A model generated the notes under the pieces. It was given only the letters and a program-made list of their open reading frames with translations. It was not told the origin of the DNA and did no database searches. From Deltaproteobacteria bacterium (GTDB lineage: Bacteria; Desulfobacterota; Binatia; Binatales; Binataceae), in NCBI GenBank assembly GCA_021780585.1, contig JAJXYM010000132.1:1-10881 (forward strand): a stretch of DNA of 10,881 bases, given 5' to 3'. Positions 1 to 5,942 of this stretch are shown here, piece by piece. Position 1 is the first letter of the stretch; every line of letters starts with the position of its first letter. The position numbers and the translations under genes are program-made.

Positions 1-1
1 C

Positions 2-640
2 GAGGGCGACGGACGCGGCGAAACAACCGCGCCGCCACGCGAGCGGATGGTCGTGCTCAACCATCGCAAGGAACTCGAGCAGGCCCATCTGTGTCTCGGC
101 GGACCCGGCGTCAGCCAGACCGATCCCTTGCGTTACGCCGCCTATGTGATGAACACCGCGCTGGGCGGCGGGATGTCGTCGCGGTTGTTTCAGGAAGTGC
201 GCGAAAAACGCGGCCGGGTCTACAGCATCTATTCGTTTATCTCCGCGTTCCATGATTGTGGCTACTTCGGCGTCTATGCGGGCACCAGCCCGGAGTGGAT
301 CGACGAGGTGATCGAGGTCACCCTGGGCGAAATCCGCACGGTCGCGCGCGAAGGGCTGAAGAAGGCCGAACTCGAACGCGCCAAGAGCCAGCTCAAGGGC
401 AACATGCTGCTTGGGATGGAATCGACCGACAGTCGGATGAACCGGATCGCGCGCAACGAGATCTACTTCCGCCGCGATATCCCGCTCGAAGAGGTCGCGC
501 GCGCGATCGAAGGCGTCACCAACGATCAGGTGGTGGAGCTGGCCGCAAACTGCTTCCGGCCCGATCGGATGGGGATGGTGTTGCTGGGCGATCTGAAAGG
601 CCGGGAGCTCGACCAACAGGTCTGGTCGGCGCTCGGCTGA
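2..640 (+). CDS. M16-family zinc peptidase, C-terminal part (5' end outside window)
   Basis: The frame is open to the left edge, so only the last 212 residues are visible. The ATG at 47 is internal. The stretch LGGGMSSRLFQEVREKRG (R near visible residue 61) followed by VYSIYS is the hallmark of the M16 C-terminal domain. Its arginine and tyrosine help bind substrate in family members such as the mitochondrial processing peptidase and bacterial PqqL/YmxG-like proteins. The zinc-binding HxxEH motif belongs to the N-terminal domain and lies outside the window, so catalytic competence cannot be judged. The region ERAKSQLKGNMLLGMEST and the late FRPDRMGMVLLGD strand also fit the family. It ends in TGA followed by a hairpin and a T run. 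M16 genes of this kind often sit close to dut; here two oppositely oriented genes intervene. The family assignment is firm; the substrate is unknown. Confidence 0.93.
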   Translation, partial: EGDGRGETTAPPRERMVVLNHRKELEQAHLCLGGPGVSQTDPLRYAAYVMNTALGGGMSSRLFQEVREKRGRVYSIYSFISAFHDCGYFGVYAGTSPEWIDEVIEVTLGEIRTVAREGLKKAELERAKSQLKGNMLLGMESTDSRMNRIARNEIYFRRDIPLEEVARAIEGVTNDQVVELAANCFRPDRMGMVLLGDLKGRELDQQVWSALG

Positions 641-641
641 G

Positions 642-676
642 CCGCCGGCTCGCCCGCTCCCGGGCGGCGGAATTTT
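642..676 (+). terminator. Probable Rho-independent terminator of the M16 gene
   Basis: Just after the M16 stop, CCGCCG (642-647) can pair with CGGCGG (665-670), and inside it CCCG (653-656) pairs with CGGG (661-664) around a CTCC loop. One arm has a five-base bulge. The sequence AATTTT follows directly. The bulge weakens the stem, but position and T run fit a terminator between two convergent genes. Confidence 0.4.
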
Positions 677-686
677 CCCGTCTGCG

Positions 687-1286
687 TCAGGGCGTGGTCG
701 GCACGCCGTTGATCACGTTATGTCCGAGATTCGTGCCGCCGACGATGCTCGCATCGTTGCCGTTGAGCACGTTGTTTTGATAGCCGCTGGTGGCGTCGCT
801 TCCGAAATTCAGGCCGACGCCACCGTTTTCCGCGACGATATTGCCGTTTACCAGACAGGCGCTCGAACAATCGGCGCCGTCGCCGGCGTTGCCGAGAATC
901 CGCATGCCCGAGACCTCGCCGTAGGCGCCGAGTTCGAGCGCCGGGCCGGCGATATTCGTGATCGTCCCGTTCACGACCGTGACGTTGGTCACGCCCGCGG
1001 CGTCGATTCCGACGCTTCCGCCCGAGCCGCCCGGACCAATTATCGAACAGCCGTTCAGATTCAGGGTGACGTTGGAGACCGTGACCAGCACCACCGGCTG
1101 GTTCTTCAAGTGGCTGATCAGATTGCGCGGCAGATAGTAGCTGCCGGACTTGGTGATGCGGATCGTCGTCCCGGTCGCCACCAGCGCCGTCGGCATCCGG
1201 GATTGCGCGGCGCCGACGCCGGCGCTGAAGAGCAGCGCGCACGCCAGGATGGCGGTGGTGGTGGTCGCACGTATGGTCGGCGTCAT
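687..1286 (-). CDS. Small secreted right-handed parallel beta-helix protein
   Basis: The product has 199 residues. The start is set by GGAGGT (1300-1295) eight bases before the ATG at 1286; an in-frame TTG sits just upstream at 1289 but is poorly spaced. Residues 1-27 form a Sec signal peptide: charged start, hydrophobic core AILACALLFSAGVG, and cleavage likely after GAA near residue 27. The mature part is a series of short beta-strand coils rich in Gly, Asn, Val and Ile: NVTLNLNGCSIIGPG, NVTVVNGTITNIAG, VSGMRILGNAG, CLVNGNIVAENGG, GYQNNVLNGNDA. This is the pattern of pectate-lyase-like right-handed beta-helices (NosD/PbH1-type repeats). At about 170 mature residues it is short for a carbohydrate-active member, and no catalytic residues can be named. 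It is probably periplasmic or exported; a role in polysaccharide binding or surface adhesion is only inference. It stands alone and convergent with the M16 gene. Confidence 0.75.
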   Translation of the reverse strand: MTPTIRATTTTAILACALLFSAGVGAAQSRMPTALVATGTTIRITKSGSYYLPRNLISHLKNQPVVLVTVSNVTLNLNGCSIIGPGGSGGSVGIDAAGVTNVTVVNGTITNIAGPALELGAYGEVSGMRILGNAGDGADCSSACLVNGNIVAENGGVGLNFGSDATSGYQNNVLNGNDASIVGGTNLGHNVINGVPTTP

Positions 1287-1576
1287 CAATTTGGACCTCC
1301 CGCTGCGAGTCGATTGCCGGCTTCACGTCGGCAAAGCGTCCGCACCGCATCTTATCGCCTCGCCAATTCCCCGGCCATACCGAATCGCCGGGGGTAATCC
1401 ACAGTTCTGAAAATTCTGCATCAGGTGTGAAATCTCGTATACGGGGGCGCGAATCCGGACGTTAAGGGTCCGACGGGAGATCCAAATATTGACAGGCGAA
1501 AAAGCTCACCCGGTGTAAGATCCGGGAGCCGGAAAAGAGAACGCGGCTAGAGATGCTGCCGGCGCTCTCCGGCTCG
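1287..1576. other. Intergenic region upstream of the beta-helix gene and downstream of the P63C gene
   Basis: About 290 bases without a convincing gene. It holds the beta-helix ribosome binding site, a short stem CGGAC (1456-1460)/GTCCG (1468-1472), and an exact TTGACA at 1489-1494 pointing rightward. The best -10 match after TTGACA is TGTAAG (1514-1519) at a long 19-base spacing. A rightward ATG at 1553 opens a frame of 101 codons that runs antisense into the P63C gene; I do not regard it as real beyond its first few codons. No clear promoter for the leftward beta-helix gene was found. Confidence 0.5.
1489..1519 (+). promoter_or_regulatory. Possible orphan sigma70-type promoter
   Basis: A perfect TTGACA -35 box is followed 19 bases later by TGTAAG, which matches four of six -10 positions. 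The spacing is long. It points into the 3' end of the oppositely oriented P63C gene, so it would make either an antisense transcript or the leader of a gene that was displaced. The evidence is one exact hexamer in GC-rich DNA, hence the low confidence. Confidence 0.2.
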
Positions 1577-2611
1577 CTAAAGGCCCGTCTTGGGTTCGTC
1601 GAAAGGCAATTTAAGCGTTTCTCCGAATCGTGGATGGAATTTGTTGAGATAATTCATGAAGTCGTCATAATCATTCGAAAGCTTCATCAATGTGACGACC
1701 GAGCCGAGATGTTTGAGAAGCTCGCGATAGCCAATGTTATCCGTGAGCTGTCGAAACAATTGTGCCGCTGGCCGACCGTTTGGGCGCTTGGGAATCACTT
1801 CTTTGAGACGCTCCCAGACGCCGGGGGCGAGCCGCTGATAAACAATATCCCTGGTTAGCCAGCCAAAATACCGAGGACGTCTTACGGAATCTTTCGCAAA
1901 AGTTAGCCCGCGCAGTCTGAAAAGGTGCTCGTAAAAATCGTCGGGGAAAGTCTTGATCCATGGCCGTAGCGCATCGCCAACAAAGCGCTTCAGGATTTCT
2001 TCAAGATCGTTCTTCGCCCGATCGCGCGCATACCCCGTGTTCTGGTCGACTAGGGCAACAATTCCGACGTCGGCAAGGCCGCGAATTAGGACGTCGGCAG
2101 CACGGATTATATGGTCGTATCGTTGTGGAATTTTCCCCTTGCGCTGAATCTCGGAGTCGCGAAATCTCAGGTAGACTTCGGCGACTTGTCGAAGCAGAGT
2201 TGCATTGTAGCCGACGCCGCGGCCACCGTTGAGCGTTCGGTAAAAAATCGGATTGGTTGAAACTAGCAATTCATCGGAAATAAACGGTCTTAGCGCCTCG
2301 GCTTGGAGGAAAAAAGGCAACTCGTCGGCTGTAGCAAAAACGCCCGTGCCCGCCTTGGGCGAGCGAGATCGACCAAGTACTCTAAGAAAGCTGGCCTGCG
2401 TTATGATTCGGGTCCTGTTTTGAAGTACTGCGCAGGAAAGCTCCATATCCCCAATCTGCAGCGGTTCCTTAGATTCGTGAGTAGCGACGGGCAAATCGCC
2501 ATCCCATCTCGCCAGAGCGGCCTTTCGCGCGATGTTTCTTCGTTGCTCGGGCGTGAGATTTTCTGCTCGCGCCAGAGCGGCTTTGACCTTCGGATTCTTT
2601 TGATCAGGCAT
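1577..2611 (-). CDS. P63C-domain protein (phage/mobile-element-associated family)
   Basis: The product has 344 residues. I chose the ATG at 2611, preceded by AGGG six bases away. An in-frame ATG at 2686 would add 25 residues encoded by the promoter and operator repeats and is unlikely. The N-terminus (about 19-36, LTPEQRRNIARKAALARW) is basic and helical. A middle region follows with IGDMELSCAVLQNRTRIITQ, LGRS (79-82), LRPFIS and ALVDQNTGYARDRA (186-199). The P63C domain itself lies at roughly 207-300, with RPWIKTFPDDFYEHLFRLRG, GWLTRDIVYQRLAPGVWERL and later HLGSVVTLMKLSNDYDDFM. The (A)LVDxxTGY stretch also occurs in phage antirepressor-type proteins, as I recall. The biochemical function is unknown; a phage-derived regulatory or defence role is inference. 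The gene is clearly AT-richer than its neighbours (22 G/C in bases 1621-1680 against 38 in 3601-3660), which suggests transfer. No integrase or other phage gene is visible nearby. Confidence 0.85.
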   Translation of the reverse strand: MPDQKNPKVKAALARAENLTPEQRRNIARKAALARWDGDLPVATHESKEPLQIGDMELSCAVLQNRTRIITQASFLRVLGRSRSPKAGTGVFATADELPFFLQAEALRPFISDELLVSTNPIFYRTLNGGRGVGYNATLLRQVAEVYLRFRDSEIQRKGKIPQRYDHIIRAADVLIRGLADVGIVALVDQNTGYARDRAKNDLEEILKRFVGDALRPWIKTFPDDFYEHLFRLRGLTFAKDSVRRPRYFGWLTRDIVYQRLAPGVWERLKEVIPKRPNGRPAAQLFRQLTDNIGYRELLKHLGSVVTLMKLSNDYDDFMNYLNKFHPRFGETLKLPFDEPKTGL

Positions 2612-2634
2612 CCTTGACCCTAACCTCGATCTTA

Positions 2635-2692
2635 ACCTATGCTTGCATACTAAAACTTGCAAGCATAGGTCGTCAATCCCCTGCATGCATAG
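2635..2692 (-). promoter_or_regulatory. P63C promoter with inverted-repeat operator and third half-site
   Basis: On the minus strand TTGACG (2676-2671) and TAGTAT (2652-2647) form a -35/-10 pair with an 18-base spacer, giving a start near 2640, about 29 bases before the ATG. A perfect 13-bp inverted repeat overlaps this promoter: ACCTATGCTTGCA at 2635-2647 and TGCAAGCATAGGT at 2658-2670, separated by 10 bases. One arm fills most of the spacer and the other reaches from the -10 to the likely start. A third half-site, TGCATGCATAG (2682-2692), repeats the right arm in the same orientation 24 bp upstream with one mismatch in eleven. This is the layout of a repressor or autoregulator operator. The binding protein is not known; it could be the P63C protein or a host factor. 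Confidence 0.55.
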
Positions 2693-2740
2693 CTTAGGCT
2701 TCGTTCGCCATCCCCATACCCCCGGGAATTCGCGGGAAGG

Positions 2741-2778
2741 CCCTGGACCCTGCGCATTGGGGTGCGCAGGGTCCAGGG
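2741..2778. repeat. Perfect 16-bp-stem hairpin (REP- or MITE-like palindrome)
   Basis: CCCTGGACCCTGCGCA (2741-2756) and TGCGCAGGGTCCAGGG (2763-2778) are exact reverse complements around a six-base loop, TTGGGG. There is no T run on either side, so a Rho-independent terminator is unlikely. It lies between the P63C and dut promoters. A single-copy structure cannot be told from a dispersed REP/REPIN element within one window. Confidence 0.6.
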
Positions 2779-2854
2779 AATGCCGGTTGGATTTGGAAGG
2801 TCAGAGAGATTGAGGTCGCTGCACTATGAACTCGAGGCTCCGCGCCCGGCCGGG

Positions 2855-2882
2855 TGATCGGCGGGCGGGATGCTGGTAAAAT
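2855..2882 (+). promoter_or_regulatory. Likely dut-purB promoter (extended -10)
   Basis: TGGTAAAAT (2874-2882) is an extended -10 element (TGn plus five of six -10 matches). A weak -35 (GTGATC, 2854-2859) lies 17 bases before it. It would start transcription near 2889, leaving a leader of about 50 bases before dut. The rest of 2694-2939 holds the 38-base hairpin and nothing else that I can support. Confidence 0.45.
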
Positions 2883-2939
2883 CAGCTGGTCGGCGGCGTC
2901 AGTCTGATTGACGGACGGGGCGTGGCCGGATCGTTCGCA

Positions 2940-3383
2940 ATGACGCCGCAAGTCAAAATAATCCGCACCAGACCGCATCGATGGCCCCTGCCGCGCTACC
3001 ATAGCGAGCATGCCGCCGGCGCCGACCTGAGCGCCGATCTCGACGCGGCGCGCGAGCTTGGTCCGCTGGAGCGGGCGGCGATCCCGACCGGAATCGCGAT
3101 CGAATTGCCCGCCGGATACGAGGCGCAGGTGCGTCCGCGCAGCGGCCGGGCGCTGGCCGAGGGCCTCGCGCTGGTGAATTCTCCCGGCACGATCGACGCC
3201 GATTATCGCGGCGAAATTCGCGTAATCGTGATCAACCTCGGCAATGCGCCGCTTACGATCCGGCCGGGCGATCGAATCGCGCAGATGGTGATCGCGCCGG
3301 TCGCGCGCGCTGAATTTAGCGAGGCCGGGTCGCTCGATTCGAGCGATCGCGGCGACGGCGGCTTTGGCCATACCGGACGCTGA
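2940..3383 (+). CDS. dut: Deoxyuridine 5'-triphosphate nucleotidohydrolase (dUTPase)
   Basis: It hydrolyses dUTP to dUMP and pyrophosphate, keeping uracil out of DNA and supplying dUMP for thymidylate. The product has 147 residues, normal for the trimeric family. All five motifs are present in order: I AGADLSADLD, II RPRSGRALAEGLAL, III NSPGTIDADYRGEIRV, IV GDRIAQMVIAPV, and V near the C-terminus as RGDGGFGHTG. Motif V normally reads GGFGSTG; the histidine is a minor change. The ATG at 2940 is preferred because the N-terminus MTPQVKIIRTRPHRWPLPRY aligns naturally with E. coli-type starts. An in-frame GTG at 2922 would add six residues, and neither start has a strong ribosome binding site. purB follows after 15 bases, so the two are probably cotranscribed. 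Confidence 0.96.
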   Translation: MTPQVKIIRTRPHRWPLPRYHSEHAAGADLSADLDAARELGPLERAAIPTGIAIELPAGYEAQVRPRSGRALAEGLALVNSPGTIDADYRGEIRVIVINLGNAPLTIRPGDRIAQMVIAPVARAEFSEAGSLDSSDRGDGGFGHTGR

Positions 3384-3398
3384 GGCGAACCCGATTCG

Positions 3399-4823
3399 AT
3401 GAGCGCAAATCGTAGCGACAACCTGAGCGCGGCGGAACAGGCCCTGATTGCGGTCACGCCGATCGACGGCCGTTACCGGTCGCGCACGCGCGCGCTCGCG
3501 CAATACTTCAGCGAGTACGCGCTGATTCGCTATCGCGTGCGGGTCGAGATCGAATGGTATCTGGCGCTGGCGGCGAATCCGGAGGTCGCCGCGATGCCCG
3601 CGCTCGAGGCCGAGACGATCGCGCGGTTGCGCGCCTTATATGAGGATTTTTCGCTGCGCGACGCCGCGCGCGTAAAGGAACTCGAGGCCGAGACCAATCA
3701 CGACGTGAAGGCGCTCGAGTATTTCCTCAAGGAAAAAATCGCCGCGTCCGATTCCGCCTTGCCGCTCGAAATGATCCATTTCGCCTGCACCTCGGAGGAT
3801 ATCAGCAATCTCGCGTGGGCCTTGATGCTCAAGGAGTTCGCGACCGCCGAGCTGCTGCCGGCGCTGGAGAAAATCGCGGCGCGGATCGGCGCGATGGCGC
3901 GCGCATACGCCGGCGTGCCGATGCTGGCGCGGACGCACGGTCAGGAGGCGTCGCCGACCACGGCCGGCAAGGAGCTGGCGATCTTCGCGTGGCGGCTCGA
4001 ACGCCAGATGGCCCATCTGCGCCGCCAGGAGTATCTCGGCAAGGCCAACGGCGCCGTCGGCAACTTCAACGCGCATCGCGCGGCCGCGCCCGAGGTCGAC
4101 TGGATCGCCCATTCGCGGCGCTTCGTGGAGTCGCTCGGACTGGTCTGGAATCCGCTGACGACGCAGATCGAGAGCCACGATTTTCTCGCCGAACTGTTCG
4201 ACACGATTGCGCGCATCGGCACGGTGCTGATCGATTTCGCGCGCGACGTCTGGGGCTATGTCGCGCTCGGCTATTTCGGCCAGCAAGCGGTCGCCGGCGA
4301 AGTCGGTTCGTCGGTGATGCCGCACAAGATCAATCCGATCGATTTTGAAAACGCCGAGGGCAATCTGGGACTGGCGAACGCGATGCTGCGGCATCTGGCG
4401 GAAAAGCTGCCGGTCTCGCGATGGCAACGCGATTTGAGCGACAGCACGGCGATGCGCGGGATCGGGACGGCGTTCGGCCACGTGACGGTCGCGCTCGCGT
4501 CGCTCGAGCGCGGACTCGGCAAGCTCACGCTGAATCGGGCGCGGCTTGCGGCCGATCTGGAAAACGAAAAGGCCTGGGAAGTGCTGGCCGAGGCGATTCA
4601 GACCGTGATGCGCCGTTATGGGCTGGAGCGGCCGTACGAGCGGCTCAAGGAGTTGACGCGCGGCCGCGCGCCCGGCCGCGACGCGATTCGCGAGTTCGTC
4701 GCGGCGCTGGAACTGCCCGACGCGGCGCGCGCGGCGCTGCTCGCGCTCGCGCCGCACAGCTATCTCGGTTACGCGGCGGAACTGGCGGAGCGTTTCACGC
4801 CCGCCGTCCCGCTGAAGAAATGA
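3399..4823 (+). CDS. purB: Adenylosuccinate lyase, long E. coli-like type
   Basis: It cleaves SAICAR to AICAR plus fumarate in IMP synthesis, and adenylosuccinate to AMP plus fumarate. The product has 474 residues. The N-terminus VTPIDGRYRSRTRALAQYFSEY is the E. coli-type opening. HFACTSEDISNLAWALMLK and ARTHGQEASPTTAGKE (His180 is the likely catalytic acid) follow. The fumarate-lyase signature GSSVMPHKINPIDFEN starts at residue 303 and carries the catalytic serine. KLPVSRWQRDLSDST and EVLAEAIQTVMRRYG also match the E. coli protein closely, as I recall it. Many purC-S-Q-L clusters carry the shorter Bacillus-type PurB (about 430 residues), so this pairing is worth noting. The ATG at 3399 lies 15 bases after dut. 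GAGG overlapping the dut stop is a distant ribosome binding site, which suggests translational coupling. Confidence 0.97.
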   Translation: MSANRSDNLSAAEQALIAVTPIDGRYRSRTRALAQYFSEYALIRYRVRVEIEWYLALAANPEVAAMPALEAETIARLRALYEDFSLRDAARVKELEAETNHDVKALEYFLKEKIAASDSALPLEMIHFACTSEDISNLAWALMLKEFATAELLPALEKIAARIGAMARAYAGVPMLARTHGQEASPTTAGKELAIFAWRLERQMAHLRRQEYLGKANGAVGNFNAHRAAAPEVDWIAHSRRFVESLGLVWNPLTTQIESHDFLAELFDTIARIGTVLIDFARDVWGYVALGYFGQQAVAGEVGSSVMPHKINPIDFENAEGNLGLANAMLRHLAEKLPVSRWQRDLSDSTAMRGIGTAFGHVTVALASLERGLGKLTLNRARLAADLENEKAWEVLAEAIQTVMRRYGLERPYERLKELTRGRAPGRDAIREFVAALELPDAARAALLALAPHSYLGYAAELAERFTPAVPLKK

Positions 4824-4844
4824 TCGGCGGGGATCGCGCCCGGG

Positions 4845-4921
4845 GCCTGTGCACAGGCGCGCGGCGCGGCGCTGGTTTGTGGATCTTCCGACGGGCCGCG
4901 CGCGCGGCTGGTTTTCCCGTC
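4845..4921. repeat. Palindromes in the purB-purC gap, possible terminator
   Basis: Two exact 14-bp palindromes lie here: GCCTGTGCACAGGC (4845-4858) and GCCGCGCGCGCGGC (4895-4908). The second is nested inside a further stem, GACGGG (4890-4895) with CCCGTC (4916-4921), with GGTTTT between the elements. The nested structure with its short T run could end the dut-purB transcript; the first palindrome could be a dimeric operator site. No match to a known purine regulator box is evident. Confidence 0.3.
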
Positions 4922-4940
4922 CGTTGCGGCCAAGTAAAAT
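4912..4940 (+). promoter_or_regulatory. Possible promoter for purCSQLF
   Basis: TAAAAT (4935-4940) matches five of six -10 positions and resembles the dut -10. The -35 candidate 17 bases upstream (TTTTCC, 4912-4917) is poor. It lies 38 bases before the purC start and would make purC to purF a separate transcription unit from dut-purB. Confidence 0.3.
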
Positions 4941-4977
4941 TTTGCTTGCGGATTGAATCCGCTCCAAGGTGAACAGC

Positions 4978-5700
4978 GTGAACGCAACTCCCGAAAAGCG
5001 CGAAATGTTTTACGAGGGCAAGGCGAAGAAGCTCTATACGACCGCCGATCCGGATTTGGTGATCGCCTATTTCAAGGACGACGCCACCGCCTTCAACGCC
5101 AAAAAGAAGGGCACGATCGAAGAGAAGGGCGTGATCAACAACCGCATGTCGGAGTTGTTCTTCACGCTGCTCGAACAGGCCGGCGTCAAAACCCATTTCG
5201 TGCGCCGTATCAACGACCGCGAGATGCTCTGCAAACGGCTCGAAATCGTGCCGGCCGAGACCGTCGTGCGCAATATCGTGGCGGGTTCGATGGCCAAGCG
5301 GCTGGGGCGCCAAGAGGGCGAGACGCTGCCCTTTCCGATCGTCGAGTTCTATTACAAGTCCGATCCGCTCGACGATCCGCTGATTCTGCCCGAGCACGCG
5401 ATCGCGTTCGGCTGGGCGAGCGAGGCGGAATTGCGGACGATTCGCGAGACGGCGCTGCGCATCAACCAGATCCTGAGCGAATTTCTGGACCGGCGCGGCG
5501 TTATCCTGGTCGATTTCAAGCTCGAATTCGGACGCCATCACGGCGAAATTCTGCTCGGCGACGAAATCTGTCCCGACACCTGCCGCTTCTGGGACAAGGC
5601 GACGCGGATGAAGCTCGACAAGGACCGCTTCCGCCGCGACCTCGGCGACGTCGAGGGCGCGTATCATGAAATGCTGCGGCGGGTGGAGAATCCGGCTTGA
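4978..5700 (+). CDS. purC: Phosphoribosylaminoimidazole-succinocarboxamide synthase (SAICAR synthetase)
   Basis: It joins CAIR and aspartate with ATP to form SAICAR. The product is 240 residues from the GTG at 4978, typical for the stand-alone bacterial enzyme. That start is preferred because AAGGTGA (4966-4972) stands five bases before it. A GTG at 4969 would overlap this ribosome binding site and add three residues. Family landmarks are FYEGKAKKLYTT (nucleotide-binding N-terminus), FKDDATAFNAKKKGTIEEKG, EIVPAETVVRNIVAGSMAKR (substrate loop), and LVDFKLEFGRHHGEILLGDE with ICPDTCRFWDK (metal and ATP binding). It ends TTGA, overlapping the TTG start of purS by three bases within that tetranucleotide. 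Confidence 0.97.
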   Translation: MNATPEKREMFYEGKAKKLYTTADPDLVIAYFKDDATAFNAKKKGTIEEKGVINNRMSELFFTLLEQAGVKTHFVRRINDREMLCKRLEIVPAETVVRNIVAGSMAKRLGRQEGETLPFPIVEFYYKSDPLDDPLILPEHAIAFGWASEAELRTIRETALRINQILSEFLDRRGVILVDFKLEFGRHHGEILLGDEICPDTCRFWDKATRMKLDKDRFRRDLGDVEGAYHEMLRRVENPA

Positions 5701-5942
5701 GGGCGAAGGTTTACGTCACGCCGCGCAAGGGAATTCTCGATCCGCAGGGCCGCGCGGTCGCAGGCGCGCTCAAGAGCCTGGGCTTCGGCGCGATCGGCGA
5801 CGTGCGGGTCGGCCGGTTTATCACGCTCGAACTCGACGCGCCGTCGCGGGCCGAAGCCGAGGCGACGGTTCGGCAAATCTGCGAGCGGTTGCTGGCGAAT
5901 CCGAATATCGAGGATTTCACCTTCGAGGTTGACGCCGGATGA
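5697..5942 (+). CDS. purS: FGAM synthase subunit PurS
   Basis: PurS is the small subunit that bridges PurQ and PurL in the three-component formylglycinamidine ribonucleotide synthase. It helps channel ammonia and has no catalytic residues of its own. The 81-residue product has the family's opening RAKVYVTPRKGILDPQG, the central LGFGAIGDVRVGRFITLEL and the closing LANPNIEDFTFEV. The start is TTG at 5697, within the purC stop tetranucleotide TTGA; GGAG lies nine bases upstream. No ATG or GTG lies near the conserved N-terminus, so the rare TTG start is well supported and probably relies on coupling to purC. It ends in an ATGA overlap with purQ. Confidence 0.95.
   Translation: MRAKVYVTPRKGILDPQGRAVAGALKSLGFGAIGDVRVGRFITLELDAPSRAEAEATVRQICERLLANPNIEDFTFEVDAG

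Noticed and set aside
720..1397. A 225-codon plus-strand open frame over the beta-helix gene
   Set aside because: The minus-strand frame has a signal peptide, ribosome binding site and repeat pattern; the plus-strand translation is Arg/Ala/Asp-rich with no domain.
1395..1403. DnaA-box-like TAATCCACA (one mismatch to TTATCCACA)
   Set aside because: Isolated single site without a cluster or AT-rich unwinding region, so no origin is supported.
1556..1573. GCCGG/CCGGC stem after the P63C stop as a terminator
   Set aside because: The stem is five pairs with no T run on the minus strand; too weak to call.
1553..1858. A 101-codon plus-strand frame
   Set aside because: Beyond its first codons it is antisense to the P63C gene; kept only as a speculative stub in the findings.
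2511..2580. A direct repeat GCCAGAGCGG, two copies 60 bp apart
   Set aside because: It encodes the repeated Ala-Leu-Ala-Arg motif in the P63C N-terminus (KAALARA and KAALARW), which coding alone explains.
2822..2880. Short frame starting at ATG 2826, 17 codons
   Set aside because: No ribosome binding site, no recognisable peptide, and it overlaps the dut promoter.
3636..4967. A 443-codon minus-strand open frame over purB
   Set aside because: Antisense shadow of purB with no recognisable domain and a highly basic composition.
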